64,000 nt of DNA from Talinum fruticosum (taxonomy: Eukaryota > Streptophyta > Magnoliopsida > Caryophyllales > Talinaceae): contig JAITYX010000021.1 in assembly GCA_021018815.1 (NCBI GenBank), forward strand, positions 4,245,001 to 4,309,000, given 5' to 3'. Below the pieces are notes generated by a model. That model ran no database searches. It worked only from the letters and a program-made list of their open reading frames with translations, and was not told the origin of the DNA. Numbering within the stretch: the first letter of the stretch is position 1; each line of letters starts with the position of its first letter. Position numbers and translations under genes: made by a program. Positions 53,281-64,000 of the stretch are shown here, piece after piece.

Positions 53281-53467
53281 CTTGCGAGTTTTGGGAGGCT
53301 TCTTGTGGAATTGTGGAGTTCTGCAGTGAGAGAAGCGGGGTTATATAGAGAAAGAAAAAGTTTTTAAAAATTTATAAAAATTTTTAAAACTTTTTTCTTT
53401 GGAGAATTTAACTGTGAAAAGGTTCTTAAAAGGGAGAATTACCAGAGAGAGAGAGAGAGAGAGAGAG
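53259..53467. repeat. CT and GA microsatellites in ProDH leader/promoter
   Basis: A (CT)n run at 53259-53282 lies about 60 bp before the ProDH ATG, probably in its 5' UTR (read as GA on the coding strand). A (GA)n run at 53444-53467 grades into GGGA repeats further upstream. Such pyrimidine/purine tracts are common in plant leaders and core promoters. Confidence 0.8.
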
Positions 53468-54115
53468 GGAGGGAGGGAGGAATTTTGGCAAATTGCACGG
53501 GGGCGATAAACGCGGTCGTAATTGGCTTAATTAAGGAATCTTTAAGGGTAAATTAGGGATAGGGATTCCATAAATCTGACGTCAGAATAGAATCATTACC
53601 AACTCACGGCGTTGAACGGTCAAAGTTGAGGAATATTACCGCTGTAAAAAAATTTCTTGTGATTATTGGAAAACAGTCGTCTTAATTTTCGCATCTTAAT
53701 TCTCAACATTTTCTTGTCCTTGGAATAAATTGAGGCTTCCGTTGAGAAAAAGAGTAGTTAGAAAATAGACAAAATAGTCACCAATTTGCTTTGCTCAACA
53801 ATAAAAGGAAAATTTGCATTTCAAAATTTATGAAAATTATCTAAAAAAATGTAAATCTTATACATGGAAACAATCAATCTTCAAATGATCGGCGTAAATC
53901 TTTGAGCTGATCTTATAATTCTTGCTATAGTAATATGAAATCGTTCTTCACACAGTGTTTTAAACCACGACAACCGATCACAACTCTCATGACGGTGGAA
54001 GTTTGGAATATTAAATTAAATTTTATTAAAATTGATAAGGTTGTTAACAAATGAGAATTCTTTAAGTTTGCAAAAAGAAAGATATGAATGCTTCAAACAT
54101 CAAACTTGGAAATGT

Positions 54116-54253
54116 ATGAGTTTTTGGTAAGTAATCTGGGCCCAATTTCTGTGCTTCTCCCATCAATTCTGGTACTGCTTCCTACGGCGTTTATGATGTA
54201 ATTGGGCCCAACTCATTCTGGGCATGGGCCCAACCCCGTTAATGGGCCTTTGG
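54116..54253. promoter_or_regulatory. ACTCAT motifs and GGGCC(C) cluster upstream of ProDH
   Basis: ACTCAT, the core of the proline/hypo-osmolarity element known from Arabidopsis ProDH, occurs on the minus strand at 54116-54121 and on the plus strand at 54211-54216, about 920-1020 bp before the start codon. In the same 140 bp are four GGGCC/GGGCCC motifs (about 54138-54250). A six-base motif occurs often by chance, so a function is only suggested. Confidence 0.25.
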
Positions 54254-54299
54254 ATCTAGCTTGAAAATTGGAATGAAGTTTGAGAATAGAAAACTATAA

Positions 54300-57190
54300 A
54301 AGTATGAAATGAGCTAAAAGCAGGATCAGATTAAAATTTTAAGATAAAAGGCTAAGTCAGGTTAATTTCAAGTCGGGTCAATAAAGTTTAAATTTGATTA
54401 TTCTCATTTAGGGTGGACTTTGGATCGATTGATAAATAAGCACCTTATATAATACGTTTTAAAAAATTTAGATAGTATGACATAAAATTATACAATATAT
54501 TATTTTAAAAAAATAAAAATGTTTTTAAAATTGAAAAATGAAGAAATTCCTAATGGTTGAATGAATAAGTGAAGCCAATTAATTGAATTACAATTTTTAA
54601 AGATTTTATTAATTAATTTAAAAATTAATTATAATAATTACATGAAGTTTGCTAGCTTCTCTTGATATTATTTCTAAGGCTAGTACGTAGTTTTTTTCTT
54701 TTTTGGTTAAAAAAGAAAGAGGGACCTTTATATATTTTTAAAATTATATAAAGTTAATTTTGTCAATTTATGTATAATCTATAGTTTTTTCTCTGAGCTC
54801 AGCGAGCATGTTGAGTTTGGGATTTGATTATAATTGAATAAAATTAATTGGCTGTTTCAATTTTCTTCTGTTTATAAATTCACAAAATTTAAAAGAGAAA
54901 TAAATGAAACTATTTAAAAGGAATTTAGCGTAAAATATGTACAAATTATATTTCTTTATTTCGATTTATTATTTATTTATTTTAGATGAATTACAAAGAA
55001 TAATATAATATAATTATACATTATAAAGAAAAAATGAGGGATAATCAAACATAAAACATCTTACAAAGAGTATTCATATCTTAACATATAAGAATTTTAT
55101 TTAGTTAATTTCATACGTATGGGAAAAGTTTATCCAATATTTCTTTTTAAGCGCAATATGTTTAATTTCCTTATAAAATCAAACTCCTCACTTTAACTCT
55201 CTATTTTTTAATTAAAATTACCTAATTAAATTATATAATTAGAGTTTAACTTTGGTGATATTCTTCATTTGTCATGCCCAGTTGTTTACTTCTTTGTCGT
55301 TTCTACACAATGGGTAATTATAATTTAGTATCAAAATAACCATTTAGATGAAGTGAAAAATAAAATCATGAAATAAACGCATACTGCAGAGAAATTAAAA
55401 AAAAATAATCATTTTAAAAAAAAAATTGGGACGTAGCTCTAATGCTTTACTAATTTTTTTCGTAGGTAGGATTTTTTTGGTTATCAATAAAAGAGGTTTA
55501 AGTCAGATTTAATTAGATAATTTTAATTAAAAAGAAAAAATATAATTTTATTTTGATGTAATGTTAGTTTTTAGGTAAAGAGTTTGATTTTAATTAGGCA
55601 ACTCAAAATACTGCATTTAAAAGAAAAATATATGTAAATTAATCAGATAAAATTCTTTATAAAATAAGATAGGATACTCCTTATTCATGACAATTAGGAA
55701 AAATTAAGTTTTTTTTTGTGTCCAAACTCGATTGTTATCCGCATCTAAGTTTGTCTAATTTATCTTATAAAAAAAAAACAAAAATATTTCATTTGGGTTT
55801 TAAACTTTTTCTAATTTATTTGATTATAATTTAACCCAAATATGAATTTTTGTTACTTGACACGTATTTTATTTTATGTAATTAAGTGTACTTGGTTAAT
55901 ACTTCCTCTTTTCAAAATACATGTTATTTTAACGAATTTTTCTCGTTTCATAATACTCGTGACTTTACAATTCGAATAACATATTAATTATTAGTTTATC
56001 AATTTTATCTTTATTAATTATTTTATTCTCTTCTTTTTCATTGATTTTTTTCATTTCCAATAAATATAAGAGCAATTTGGTCTTTTCCCATAAAATTTAT
56101 CGTAAATTTTATATTTCCTTGATATTTTCACATAACCTTAAAACGACATGTAATTTAAAGCGGAGAAGTAATATTTTATCCACCGTAAATAAATTTCTAT
56201 TCTTTTCACAAGAAGTATGATTCCTGTTCAAAGGTTTTTACCGTCGCCCGGATTCTGTCTCTCATCAATAATACAAGTTTTATCTTTCATCAAGTGAATC
56301 AACCATAACTATATTTAATTATTTACTATTTTGATGTAAATAACACTCTAAATGGACCTTCCTGTTATGTGTAACTAGTTTTAAGGATCCATAATATATA
56401 TATTGGGTATTTATAATTGTATTTATTTTAATTTTTAAATTATGTATATCTTACTTTTTATCTACCAAAAAATATAAGTATGACAAACACATCAATAATA
56501 TATATATATATAATTATGTATTTATCTCACGCAATGTTATTGTTCACCTTGAATCCCAAGTTATTAAGTTAAAAGTGTCGGCAATATGCAATCAACCCTA
56601 TTACTTCATCTTTAAAGTCATAGTGGAGAATTTTTATTAAATATTGTTATCAAAAGACTAATCAGATAGAAGATCATTTTACTAATATTCGCGTCGGTCA
56701 AGACTCTTCACTAATTGCTTTTGATTACCCTCGTAGCTCAGTTAGATTCTTTATGTTTGATGATTATTGTGGTATTACTTAGTTACGTTTTTTGTGTGTT
56801 CTTTAATAAATAAATTTTATGGGGAGGCATAGAATGTGTAAAAATTCTGATCAACAACCCGAATTTGAAGGGTGAGGCTTTTCCTTGAGCATTATTTCCG
56901 CGAAAGAAGTTCTCATTTCACACACATGAATCAATTCTTTGCGATGTCTCAAAAGTATTCTTTGTGAAATGATGGTTTTCGGGATTGTCTTAGTTATGTG
57001 TGTGTGAGTCTTAGATGTGTTCTCTTAATTTTGTACTTTTCCCTTTTGACATACGATACGAACAATAGAATTTTTTTTCCCTCAAATTTTCATGTCACAT
57101 TTTCATAATGTCCAAAATTTTTAAATGAAAACGTATATGACTAAGCTAATTAATTTTGTGGGTGTTTTTCTCTCCTTTACGGGAGAAAGC
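54300..57190. other. AT-rich intergenic DNA
   Basis: Nearly 2.9 kb of low-complexity AT-rich sequence with short frames only. I recognise no gene, RNA or complete repeat. A TATAAA at about 54296 is not followed by any ORF of note. Confidence 0.5.
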
Positions 57191-57197
57191 CAGCAAC

Positions 57198-57810
57198 TAG
57201 GGATGACAATCGATCGTGGATCCGACCCAAACTCATCAAATTCGACCCGAATTAGCGGGTTTGGATCTGAAAATTTTGGACGCAATGGGTCCGAGTCCAA
57301 GTAGTGTTAAATAGGTCTAGGTGTAGAATTTGGACCTAGATCCATATACCCGATTAATTTTTTTTTACATATGATTTAAGCTTGTCTTACCTTAATTCTC
57401 TTAAATAATTCATACTTGTCTCATTCGCTCATTATCAATCATCTTGCATAACTCTCAAACACTTTCTCCGACATTTCTTTTTTCAAATTTGTTCACTTTG
57501 CTTAATTTTCTAATATTTATTTTAATTTGTCAATTTATAAATTATCTAAGTGCATGTGTGAAAAATAAGAAATTTATGTTCACTACAAATGTGTAATAAC
57601 ATTAAATGGGGTAGACGAATGATAAAATTATGTTGTAAATACAATTTTAGTTTGAAATAGTATACACCTATTTAGGACACATAAACCCGTAAATTCAACG
57701 GGTTTGGGTCCGAATCCATACTTTACTGGACCCAACAGATCCGGGTCTAAATCTAAAAATATTAAATGGGTCCGAATTCACTTGAACTCGACCTATTGCC
57801 ATCTCTACTA
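57198..57810. mobile_element. MITE with TAGRGATGRCAAT inverted ends
   Basis: The left TAGGGATGACAAT (57198-57210) matches the inverted right end ATTGCCATCTCTA (57795-57807). GGGTCCGA/TCGGACCC-type motifs recur inside both arms. AGCAAC flanks both sides (57192-57197 and 57811-57816) and is a likely target duplication. There is no transposase. Confidence 0.6.
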
Positions 57811-57816
57811 AGCAAC

Positions 57817-59020
57817 CTGACAGACAAGGCCAGCAACGTGGCTCAATCTGCCACGGAATCAATCCAAGATGTAAGTTCCCCCCTCCCCTCAATTTTTCAC
57901 TTTGTTTATTAACTCAAAATGATAAAAAATATATGAATATTATTTTCAGTGAATATTTACAGTTTATAAAAACTTAACTATTAATATGTTTAGATATTTA
58001 TACCAGTGCATCTGCTTGAAAATTGAAAACGACACGAACATTAAAAATTAAAAATGACAGAAATCTTGATAATGATAAGCAAAAAATTTCCCCTACATGC
58101 CCTTTACAAATAGTTGTAGTTTGTACTCCTAGAAATTTTTCACTCCCTATTTTACCAGAGTTGAAGTTTAATTTTGCTACAATTACCCTTCAGCCACACT
58201 TAGGCAAATCCCTTGACAAAAGTGTTTAAATTGTTATTCCTTACTTTTCTAGAAAAAGAACAAAGAAATAATCAAAAGAATATGTCGTACTTTGTTCTTC
58301 AAGTAAAGACTATGCTTACTTCAAAAATAGTTCGAGGTCTATAAAGTCCCATATTCGATCTGTTTGTACCTCTTTTTTTTTTTTCCGACGATATATATTT
58401 TAAGTCATATTTTATTTATCTTTATCTTACAATTTTATAACTCCTTACGATTACTTATAATTCTTTACAATTCTTTACACCTCTTTACAATTAAATATAA
58501 CATGGCCTTAGATGCCTTAATTGCTTAGTCTTGTTGCTGCTATCTTAATGCATTCAGTATTTTGGCACCACTTTCATATGCTCTTTTTTGTTTTTTTGTT
58601 TTTGTTTTTCCCTTTTTCCCCCAACCCTATGGATGTATAAAGATACATATATATGAATATGAACCCATGAAGATGGATTTCCAAATTATAACCCTGTTCT
58701 TGGTGAGTAAGATATGGCTTTATATTATAATTATTTACTTTTTGGTGCCACCTTTTGTGTTAAGAATATGATAAAGCATATACATATGACCCACTAAATT
58801 GCATTAAAAAAAAACCCTAATTCTCTAAAAAGCAGAGACACCAACACTCTCTTTTTATCTTCATTCATAAGGAATCAATTTTACTCATCCAGAAACCTCT
58901 CCCTCTCTCAATAATTCAAATCACTTTACATAAACTTTCTTAAAGTTTCATCCCATTGTACTATAAAGCAGTACCACTACACCCAATGACATAAAGCTAG
59001 CACAAAATATTCAACACTCT
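57817..59020. other. Upstream region of the DUF1262 gene
   Basis: No gene supported. AT-rich sequence with scattered short frames lacking recognisable domains, leading to the promoter at about 59025. Confidence 0.4.
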
Positions 59021-59024
59021 TCAT

Positions 59025-59033
59025 CTATATATA
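59025..59033 (+). promoter_or_regulatory. TATA box of the DUF1262 gene
   Basis: CTATATATA lies 75 bp before the ATG, a normal plant spacing for a start site near 59055-59065 and a leader of about 40 bp. Confidence 0.5.
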
Positions 59034-59099
59034 CAAAGCTACATAGATTAAAATGATGATCAAATTACATTATTAACACAGAAAATTTTGGATTATGAG

Positions 59100-60691
59100 A
59101 TGTATGTAACAAGAGGGCTTTCTCTCTACAGGAAAGATCCAAGCTCGCTTTCGATTAGGGTGCCGGATCATGCACCAAACACCGCGGTGTTGGTGATTAC
59201 TGATGAAGAAACAGAGGAACAGGACTCATACTGTTGGGGTTTGTGTGAGTATAAGAGGATTAAGACTTTGCCCTTTCCTCAAAACAAGATCTTGAAGATT
59301 GTCCATTCATCTGAGTACCAAAAGCCTAGTGTCACTAAGGTTTGGTTCTTGCCTGTTATTGGAGAGCCTCTATCTGCTCATAGGTACTACATCATCCGGG
59401 CCAAAGGCCAGTACAGAGGGTACGTAGCCTCGTCTCTCTTTGATTTTCTCTTACTTGGACTTGGCTATGTCTTGTCCAAAGTGTTCATGCCCTTATCCTG
59501 AGTGTTAACCGTCTCGAGTTCTGTCTCTTAGTACTCGAAAGTTTGAAAACTTTTCCCCTGCCTAATAAACCATAAACAAGAAAGGACTCAATCCATAAGT
59601 TATTTGTTAAAAGTTTGTCATTAGTTCTAATTTTGATTTTATGCTTATTTTGTAGGAAAGCATGTACGAGTTCAAAAAGGGCAGATATGTTAGCCTGCTG
59701 CTATGCTGAATATGTGAATGATCTGAAACCAAGGCCACTTGATTACAGAGACATCTACCAACAATTCGAGATCCATCGTTACCATGGTGGTGGCTTCTAT
59801 GCCAAGTCCGTGGCTTATGATGGCATTCCTCCGAAGTTCCTGAGGAAGAAAGGCTGGGAGGTTCGAGCCTCTCGTTGGATTCGAGGCCAACTTAAGGATG
59901 CATTAGGCCTCGATGAGACTGTCCAAGCTTCGCTCCCTCCACCTCCTACATTCCCTCTGCCCCCTCAGAATCAACATGCCTCGGTTCTCATAGGGAGGTG
60001 GTACTGCCCTTTTGTGTTTATCAGGTAATTAACTAGAGGTTTGGCCTTGGTTGCTCTAGGATACTGTCGTTATTGCATCATATCCTACCAAATGACAAGT
60101 TTGTGTTGTGTATACTAGTATGTAATAACTTACATGTACGGTGATTGATGTAGGGAAGAGGCTAAGTTGTGGCGGCATATGAAAAAGTCCATGTTTTATG
60201 AGGTCACACTTGAGCAATATTGGGAAGAGATCTTCTCTAGGGAGAATGAAGGTGGAGCTGGAGGTGATGCCATTGTGGTTGACGCAATGGTGAAGACAGA
60301 AGAGGCATTGATATATGGCATGGAACCCATAATAGAAGTGAACCCTGTCTTAGGGTTCCTATGTTTTATGGCGTCTAGTGAAGTCAGTGGCAGTGTTAAC
60401 TACAACGCGAACCTTGGGAGAAAGGTGAAGTTGGGGCTGAGCCTAGTCGTTTTCGAGTCCATGAGAGGGATTCAGATCGAAAGAGGGTGGATGGAGAATC
60501 AAGAAGTGGATGTAAGAGTAGAGAGAGTGGAGGAGGTGGTGAGGAGGAGGAGACAGGGGAATAATGGAGAGTGGAGGAGGTTTGGATGTTATGTCTTGGT
60601 GGAGAGCTTCTTGGTGAGGAGAATGGATGGGGTTTTGATTCTCAAATATAATTTCAGGCATGCCCATAAGATTCAATGCAGATGGGATTGA
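59100..60691 (+). CDS. DUF1262 family protein of unknown function
   Basis: Three exons, 59100-59419, 59656-60024 and 60154-60691, join in phase (AGAGG|GTACG, TGTAG|GAAAG, ATCAG|GTAAT, TGTAG|GGAAG) to 408 residues. The plant DUF1262 pattern is clear throughout: MYVTRGLSLYRKDPSSL at the start, PFPQNKIL, PLSAHRYYIIRAKG, YRDIYQQFEIHRYHGGGFYAKSV, PPKFLRKKGWEVRAS, GRWYCPFVFIREE, and MKKSMFYEVTLEQYWEEIF. A less conserved C-terminal third follows, with an Arg-rich segment. No signal peptide, membrane span or catalytic motif is visible. ATG 59100 is the family start; the nearby ATG at 59095 opens only a four-codon frame. The molecular function of the family is not established to my knowledge. Confidence 0.88.
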
Positions 60692-60985
60692 CATAACTTT
60701 GTATATAAACATGTAAAATGCCCCTGAAATAATTGTGAATGATGCATTATAGGACCTCTTGAAAGGAGCGGCTTTCAAATGCATTTTCTTTCCTTGTCGA
60801 AAAGGTGTATTATAAATCTTCTGTTTGTACATGAAATTTCAAAATTTTACCATAAATATTGTACAATGTACTATTCCTTTGTTTGTTTGCCAACTATATA
60901 ATAATGATGATAGGTCCATATCTAATCAGACAAGTACTTGCTATCAAAAAAATCAAAAAAATCATACAAGTACTTTGGATTTTTA

Positions 60986-61440
60986 GGGTATTGGACGTCA
61001 ATAACACCACCTTCAAAGACATTTAATGTCAATAATTTCATCTTTTAAATTAGACTTCAAGATTTTTATATTTAAAGGTATTAAATGTCAATAATTTTAT
61101 CTTTTAAATTGAACGTTAATAATCACATCTTTAACCCTGTTGTTTTTTTAAAACTAACGAGCAAGTTAACAGAGCCTTGATTCAAGCAACAACGATGATG
61201 TGTAAGATGATATCACCTACTATCCATAGTACTCACGTCTATATATTACATCATATGTCATCTCTGTTGCCGAATTAATACTTTGTTAATTCGGTGGCAG
61301 TTTAAAAAAATAAATAAGGATAAGGTATAACTTTTGGAGTCCAATTTAAAAGGTAGACTATTGGCGTTCAATACCTTTAAAGGTGGGATTATTGGCATTC
61401 ATTACCTCCAAAGGTGAGATTATTGACATCCAATAACCTT
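60986..61440. mobile_element. Foldback element with repeated GTCAATAAT..CACCTTTAAA units
   Basis: The left arm starts GGGTATTGGACGTCAATAA. The right arm, reverse-complemented, starts AGGTTATTGGATGTCAATAA. Each arm holds further copies of a roughly 45-60-bp unit with alternating GTCAATAAT and CACCTTTAAAGGTATT motifs. It is non-coding. It resembles a foldback or MITE built from an internal minirepeat. Confidence 0.5.
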
Positions 61441-61607
61441 TTGTTTTATCATTAGCAGACTTCAAAAGAAGTAAATAAAAAGAAAACGATAAAGTACAAT
61501 CCTTATTGTAACCCTAATAGTGTCAAATTGTAAAAAATCGAAACCCGATAAGAACCTAAATCAATCCCAATTTGGGATCAATTAATACAGATTGTAAAGT
61601 TTTTAAC

Positions 61608-62663
61608 AGGGATGAACACAATCGGATACCCGATTAAAACCGAGTACTCAATTTTTTGAACCGATGGATACTGAGTCTAGGACTGGGTATCGGGTTACAC
61701 CACAACTTGAATACCCACGAAGCACCGGAGAAGGCGGAGAGAGACAACAAGGTTAGTGAGTCGAGTGACAGCGGGGTAAGTGAGTGATTGCGGCGTCGGA
61801 GAAGCGCCACGAGTGAGAGAAGAGAGACTTTAGAAGTAAGAGCATTGAGGCTAACCGAGAGGGTGAGACTTGAGTGACAATGATGGTGAGTAAGTGAAAG
61901 AGCACGAAAAGAGAGACTTAGTGGGTGTTTGGCCTAGATTTTAATACTTGTTTTTGATTCTAAAAGCGAAATTAGGCCAAACACTAACTTTTAAAAAATT
62001 AAAACTGTTTTTCAAAAGTGATTTTGGAAAAAAAGCTGCTCAAAAACGAAACAACAACTATTTCTGTTTCTAGTTTATGAAGAAATTGTTTAACAACCAC
62101 CAAGAATCCCCTCTCTCTCCTATATCTTTATCTTTATCTCTCTCTTTTATTTTATTTTATCTTTATCTCTTACTCTAATAAATAAATAAATATTATCTTA
62201 TACAAAATAAAAATATTAAATAATAATTATTATGTAAATAAAAAAATCTAATTATACTATAATAAATAGTGTAGACAAAACTAGACCAAACAACTTATTA
62301 TTCAAAAATATTTTCATATAAATTAGGTCAAACATTTTATAACTTCTTCAAAAAACACTTTTAGAAAAACTGTTTTTCATAAACAAAAACACTTTTTTAT
62401 AAACCAGGCCAAACAACACTTTAAGAAGTGAGAGCAGGGAGGCTAACTGAGAGGAGGCTGAAAAATAAAATCAATTAGGATTTCTCTAGCAAAGAAGAAT
62501 ACCTTCTATATAATACATTGTTTAAAATAATATGGACCGGGTACTTAGATAATGAGTTGTCGTCCAAATTTTATCCGTTCTTGGACTCAGTTTCAACCAA
62601 GTTGTAAAGTCGAACCGATCCCGGATCCTCGGACCCTTGTACCTGATTTTTATGTTCATCCCT
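61608..62663. mobile_element. TIR element interrupted by a Tourist-like MITE
   Basis: AGGGATGAACA at 61608-61618 pairs with TGTTCATCCCT at 62653-62663. Motifs such as CGGATACCCG and CCGGATCCTCGG lie inside the ends. Removing 61921-62420 and one TTA leaves a smaller element. An AGTRAGAGC..GAGGCTAAC motif occurs on both sides of the inner insertion, so the host element carried an internal duplication. No transposase. Confidence 0.55.
61921..62420. mobile_element. 500-bp Tourist-like (PIF/Harbinger) MITE
   Basis: The ends GTGGGTGTTTGGCC and GGCCAAACAACACT are inverted repeats, bounded by TTA at 61918-61920 and 62421-62423. A TTA target duplication with ..TTTGGCC ends is the signature of Tourist/PIF-Harbinger MITEs. 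The AT-rich interior has no coding capacity. It is nested in the 61608-62663 element and is therefore the younger of the two. Confidence 0.7.
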
Positions 62664-63277
62664 AATTTTTAGGACTGTTATCTAGACCTGAATTTAAACA
62701 AAATTTTTATTTTTAAGATGAATTATATATACTAGACCAGACACTTTGTTTTCTTCATGAAAGTTATCAAGTTTTAAGCTAAAGGCAGAGTTTAATGTAG
62801 TTTCCCTATATTCTATAATACTATCACAATAGACATTTTGCCGTTTTCAAGAATTTCTTTGACTATTAATTTCTCGTCAAATATATAATAAAATATATTA
62901 TTACAAAACATTTTGAAAATTTTATATAAAATACATTTGATCACAAGCGAGTCATATTTTTTGATAAATTTGTAATCAAAGTTTACTGAATTTCTATAAA
63001 AAGTCAATTAATATGACAATAACTATGGAATGGAGTGCTTGCTAACAAAGCTGGATTCAGTAGCAGACAAATGTCCACAAGTAGTGGGAGTTGGTCATTG
63101 ATGACAGTGCAGACAAGACAATCTTTACATATCATATTCATCGTAACGACTCAAGCATGGAAATTTAATGTTGGAAATTAAAGTTGAATTTTCTAATTTC
63201 TTTATACTGCCAGGAACCTGCATGTTCAAATTCAGTGCTGTTCAGTTTTGTCATCTTTAGCAGTGCACCAGACAAAC

Positions 63278-63338
63278 ATGGTAGCCGCTCAATCTTTTCT
63301 TTCTCCTCTCACCTCTTTCCATAGCATCAACCTCAAAG
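63278..63338 (+). CDS. Possible first exon of a gene running off the right edge
   Basis: ATG at 63278 opens MVAAQSFLSPLTSFHSINLK and meets a good donor CTCAAAG|GTAATC at 63338/63339. The Ser-rich, acid-poor start would suit an organelle transit peptide. The remaining 660 bp show no further clear exon, so the identity is unknown and the call is tentative. Confidence 0.35.
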
Positions 63339-64000
63339 GTAATCTCTTCTCTCTCCCCTTTCACCCCCTTTGCTGTCTGTTCCTTGCATTTTATGGGCTT
63401 TTTCGATCTGGGTTTATGGGCATTTCTTCACTTACCTAGAGATGATTTTTAGCAAGCTTTGGGTCCATGGCACAATTTTTTTTTTTTTGGGGGGGAGGTG
63501 TAAGGTATGGGGATTCGGGCATTTGTTTGGTGATTAGGGCAAAATTTTGGTGCTGTTTTGGGGCTTCAATAGTGAGAATATGCAAACCGCTTATACTTAA
63601 GTTGAGCGTTGACTGATTGAGGTGCAAATACAGTACTTAATGTGGCTGTGGAATTTGTGTAACAGCTACAACAATAACAACTCCTAGTGTGGGTGTATGT
63701 CTTGCTTTTGCGGGGTATGAGGAGATCTAGATGTGGGCAGTCTTGCGCATATTGCCGCTTACTTGGTGTAACTGCATCCTGCTAAAACCTGGTAGCAAGA
63801 GTTCTTCGACATGCTAAAGGGTTTGCAGTTTACATATTGGTGAAGTGTGGGTGTAGAAATGCTTTATGCTTGCTTAGATGGGAATGGCTTACGGAGAATC
63901 TACTTGGACCGTCTATGTGAAATATGATCCCCTAAGTTTCAATTAGGTGGCGTACTAAAAATTTTGGAATATACCATCATACTTTCAAGTCCTACACCAC

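Noticed and set aside
56733..56760. GTAGCTCAGTTAGA resembling a tRNA A box
   Set aside because: No matching B box, acceptor stem or cloverleaf could be formed with the surrounding sequence.
60443..60832. 129-codon minus-strand ORF with a Pro/His-rich tract
   Set aside because: Antisense to the conserved DUF1262 exon 3 and created by its Arg/Glu-rich coding sequence.

Overview
This is a nuclear plant window, most likely from a eudicot with a moderately repeat-rich genome. The evidence is short exons split by long AT-rich GT-AG introns, plant-specific proteins (FTSHI3, TT9/GFS9, a DUF1262 protein), and decayed plant LINEs, a Mutator-like element and many MITEs. I cannot name the species. There is no sign of a prokaryotic operon, CRISPR array, virus or organellar insertion. 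Exons were placed by reading conserved protein blocks and splice sites; none was checked by alignment software.

Layout, left to right. (1) 1-17.6 kb, minus strand: a TT9/GFS9 (CLEC16A-like) trafficking gene, with exons 1-13 between 17644 and 2709. The C-terminal exons are not in the window. Its introns hold LINE debris. (2) 15.3-22.2 kb: a rearranged 5' region. The first exon and its surroundings occur three times, and only the gene-proximal copy keeps an open frame. A second duplicated segment, a LINE insertion and a MITE packed with TTA/AAT arrays lie among the copies. (3) 23.1-25.8 kb: a decayed Mutator-like transposase. (4) 27.0-33.0 kb, minus: a TBC (Rab-GAP) gene of eight exons. (5) 35.5-37.2 kb, plus: SURF6, a nucleolar ribosome-biogenesis factor, with a site II plus telo-box promoter. 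(6) 39.8-45.5 kb, plus: FTSHI3, a plastid FtsH-like protein without a protease site. (7) 50.8-53.2 kb, minus: mitochondrial proline dehydrogenase with a tiny last exon. (8) 59.1-60.7 kb, plus: a DUF1262 gene. (9) 60.9-62.7 kb: foldback and nested MITEs, then a possible first exon of a gene running off the right edge.

The genes are ordinary single-copy housekeeping genes from unrelated pathways (Golgi/vacuole trafficking, Rab regulation, ribosome assembly, plastid, mitochondrial proline catabolism). I see no functional cluster. The most striking observation is that TT9, TBC and SURF6 are each broken only by one-base shortages inside homopolymer runs (eight places), with no other lesions, while FTSHI3, ProDH and the DUF1262 gene read through cleanly. 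This points to systematic homopolymer undercalling in the assembly rather than to three pseudogenes, and any automatic annotation here would be affected. The second is the triplicated TT9 first exon. I did not find a convincing new biological system.
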